A stretch of DNA of 32,990 nucleotides from Clostridia bacterium. GTDB lineage: Bacteria > Bacillota > Clostridia > DSM-8532. Positions 32,904 through 32,990 of the stretch are shown here, piece after piece. Made by a program: the position numbers and the translations under genes. The notes under the pieces are model-generated. The model was not told the origin of the DNA. It saw only the letters and a list, made by a program, of their open reading frames with translations, and did not search any database. The stretch covers positions 1-32,990 of the forward strand of contig JAIFNI010000287.1 in assembly GCA_020047785.1 (NCBI GenBank), given 5' to 3'. Within the stretch, counting starts at the first letter, position 1; each line of letters starts with the position of its first letter.

Positions 32904-32990
32904 ATGAGTAGAATAGTATCGATTGGACAAGCCTCGGAAATTCTTGGTGTTTCCATTTCCACTTTACGCCGGTGGGAAATGGTTGGCAAA
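32904..32990 (+). CDS. IS607-type serine transposase/resolvase (OrfA), first 29 residues
   Basis: The frame is open to the window edge. It reads MSRIVSIGQASEILGVSISTLRRWEMVGK, a MerR-like helix-turn-helix that opens the small serine transposase TnpA of IS607 elements; the resolvase catalytic domain would follow. The AT-rich composition, strong promoter and lack of a ribosome site contrast with the GC-richer flanking kinase gene and fit an inserted element. An excisionase or MerR regulator would start similarly, so the catalytic part is needed for proof. The left end of the element must lie between about 32826 and 32867 but no diagnostic terminus could be fixed. Confidence 0.62.
   Translation, partial: MSRIVSIGQASEILGVSISTLRRWEMVGK

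Overview
The window looks like chromosome from a moderately GC-rich bacterium, most likely a Bacillota (Clostridia-type) carbohydrate fermenter. Pointers are the LplB/YtcP-type ABC permeases with a large lipoprotein binding protein, an AraR-type GntR/LacI hybrid regulator, a PadR + HAAS-domain pair, a VTC/DUF4956/CotH cassette, a glycyl radical enzyme, strong Shine-Dalgarno sequences and frequent TTG starts. No rRNA, tRNA or CRISPR array was seen. This assignment is inferred from gene content only.

Layout. (1) 1-521, minus: the start of a HAAS-domain protein and a frameshifted PadR repressor gene, with a consensus promoter that carries a perfect inverted repeat in its spacer. (2) 641-6491, plus: a GH101/GH129-related glycoside hydrolase, a VTC-domain protein, a DUF4956 membrane protein and an exported lamin-tail/CotH protein. 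(3) 6505-9496: tryptophanase (minus) diverging from an unusual regulator with a degenerate cyclase/GGDEF-like domain and a C-terminal winged helix. (4) 9497-15117: a corridor of damaged genes. It holds a chemoreceptor with an in-frame stop, a frameshifted pyruvate-formate-lyase-like enzyme, an AraC regulator missing its middle and a 5'-truncated uroporphyrinogen-decarboxylase-like gene. (5) 15176-30789, plus: a glycan utilisation locus with GH29 fucosidase, GntR/LacI regulator, two permeases, binding lipoprotein, GH95, GH30, GH95 and GH2. (6) 30900-32825: a membrane PAS histidine kinase. (7) 32868-32990: the AT-rich start of what looks like an IS607-family serine transposase, cut by the window edge.

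How the genes fit together. The lipoprotein and two permeases should import an oligosaccharide. None of the glycosidases shows a signal peptide, so trimming (fucose or a related sugar by GH29/GH95, the backbone by GH30/GH2) would be cytoplasmic. No transporter ATPase is present, so a shared MsmX-type ATPase elsewhere is expected. The regulator has a candidate operator in its own promoter.

The most striking signal is structural. There are eight short tandem arrays (periods 6, 15, 17, about 17-18, 25, 25/26, 39 and 55 bp) in 33 kb. Three of them re-copy the last codons of a gene together with its stop codon. There are also two long perfect palindromes inside coding sequence 180 bp apart, one of which contains the premature stop of the chemoreceptor gene. 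Together with four broken genes this suggests a lineage with very active slippage and template-switch mutation, or an assembly that needs read-level checking.
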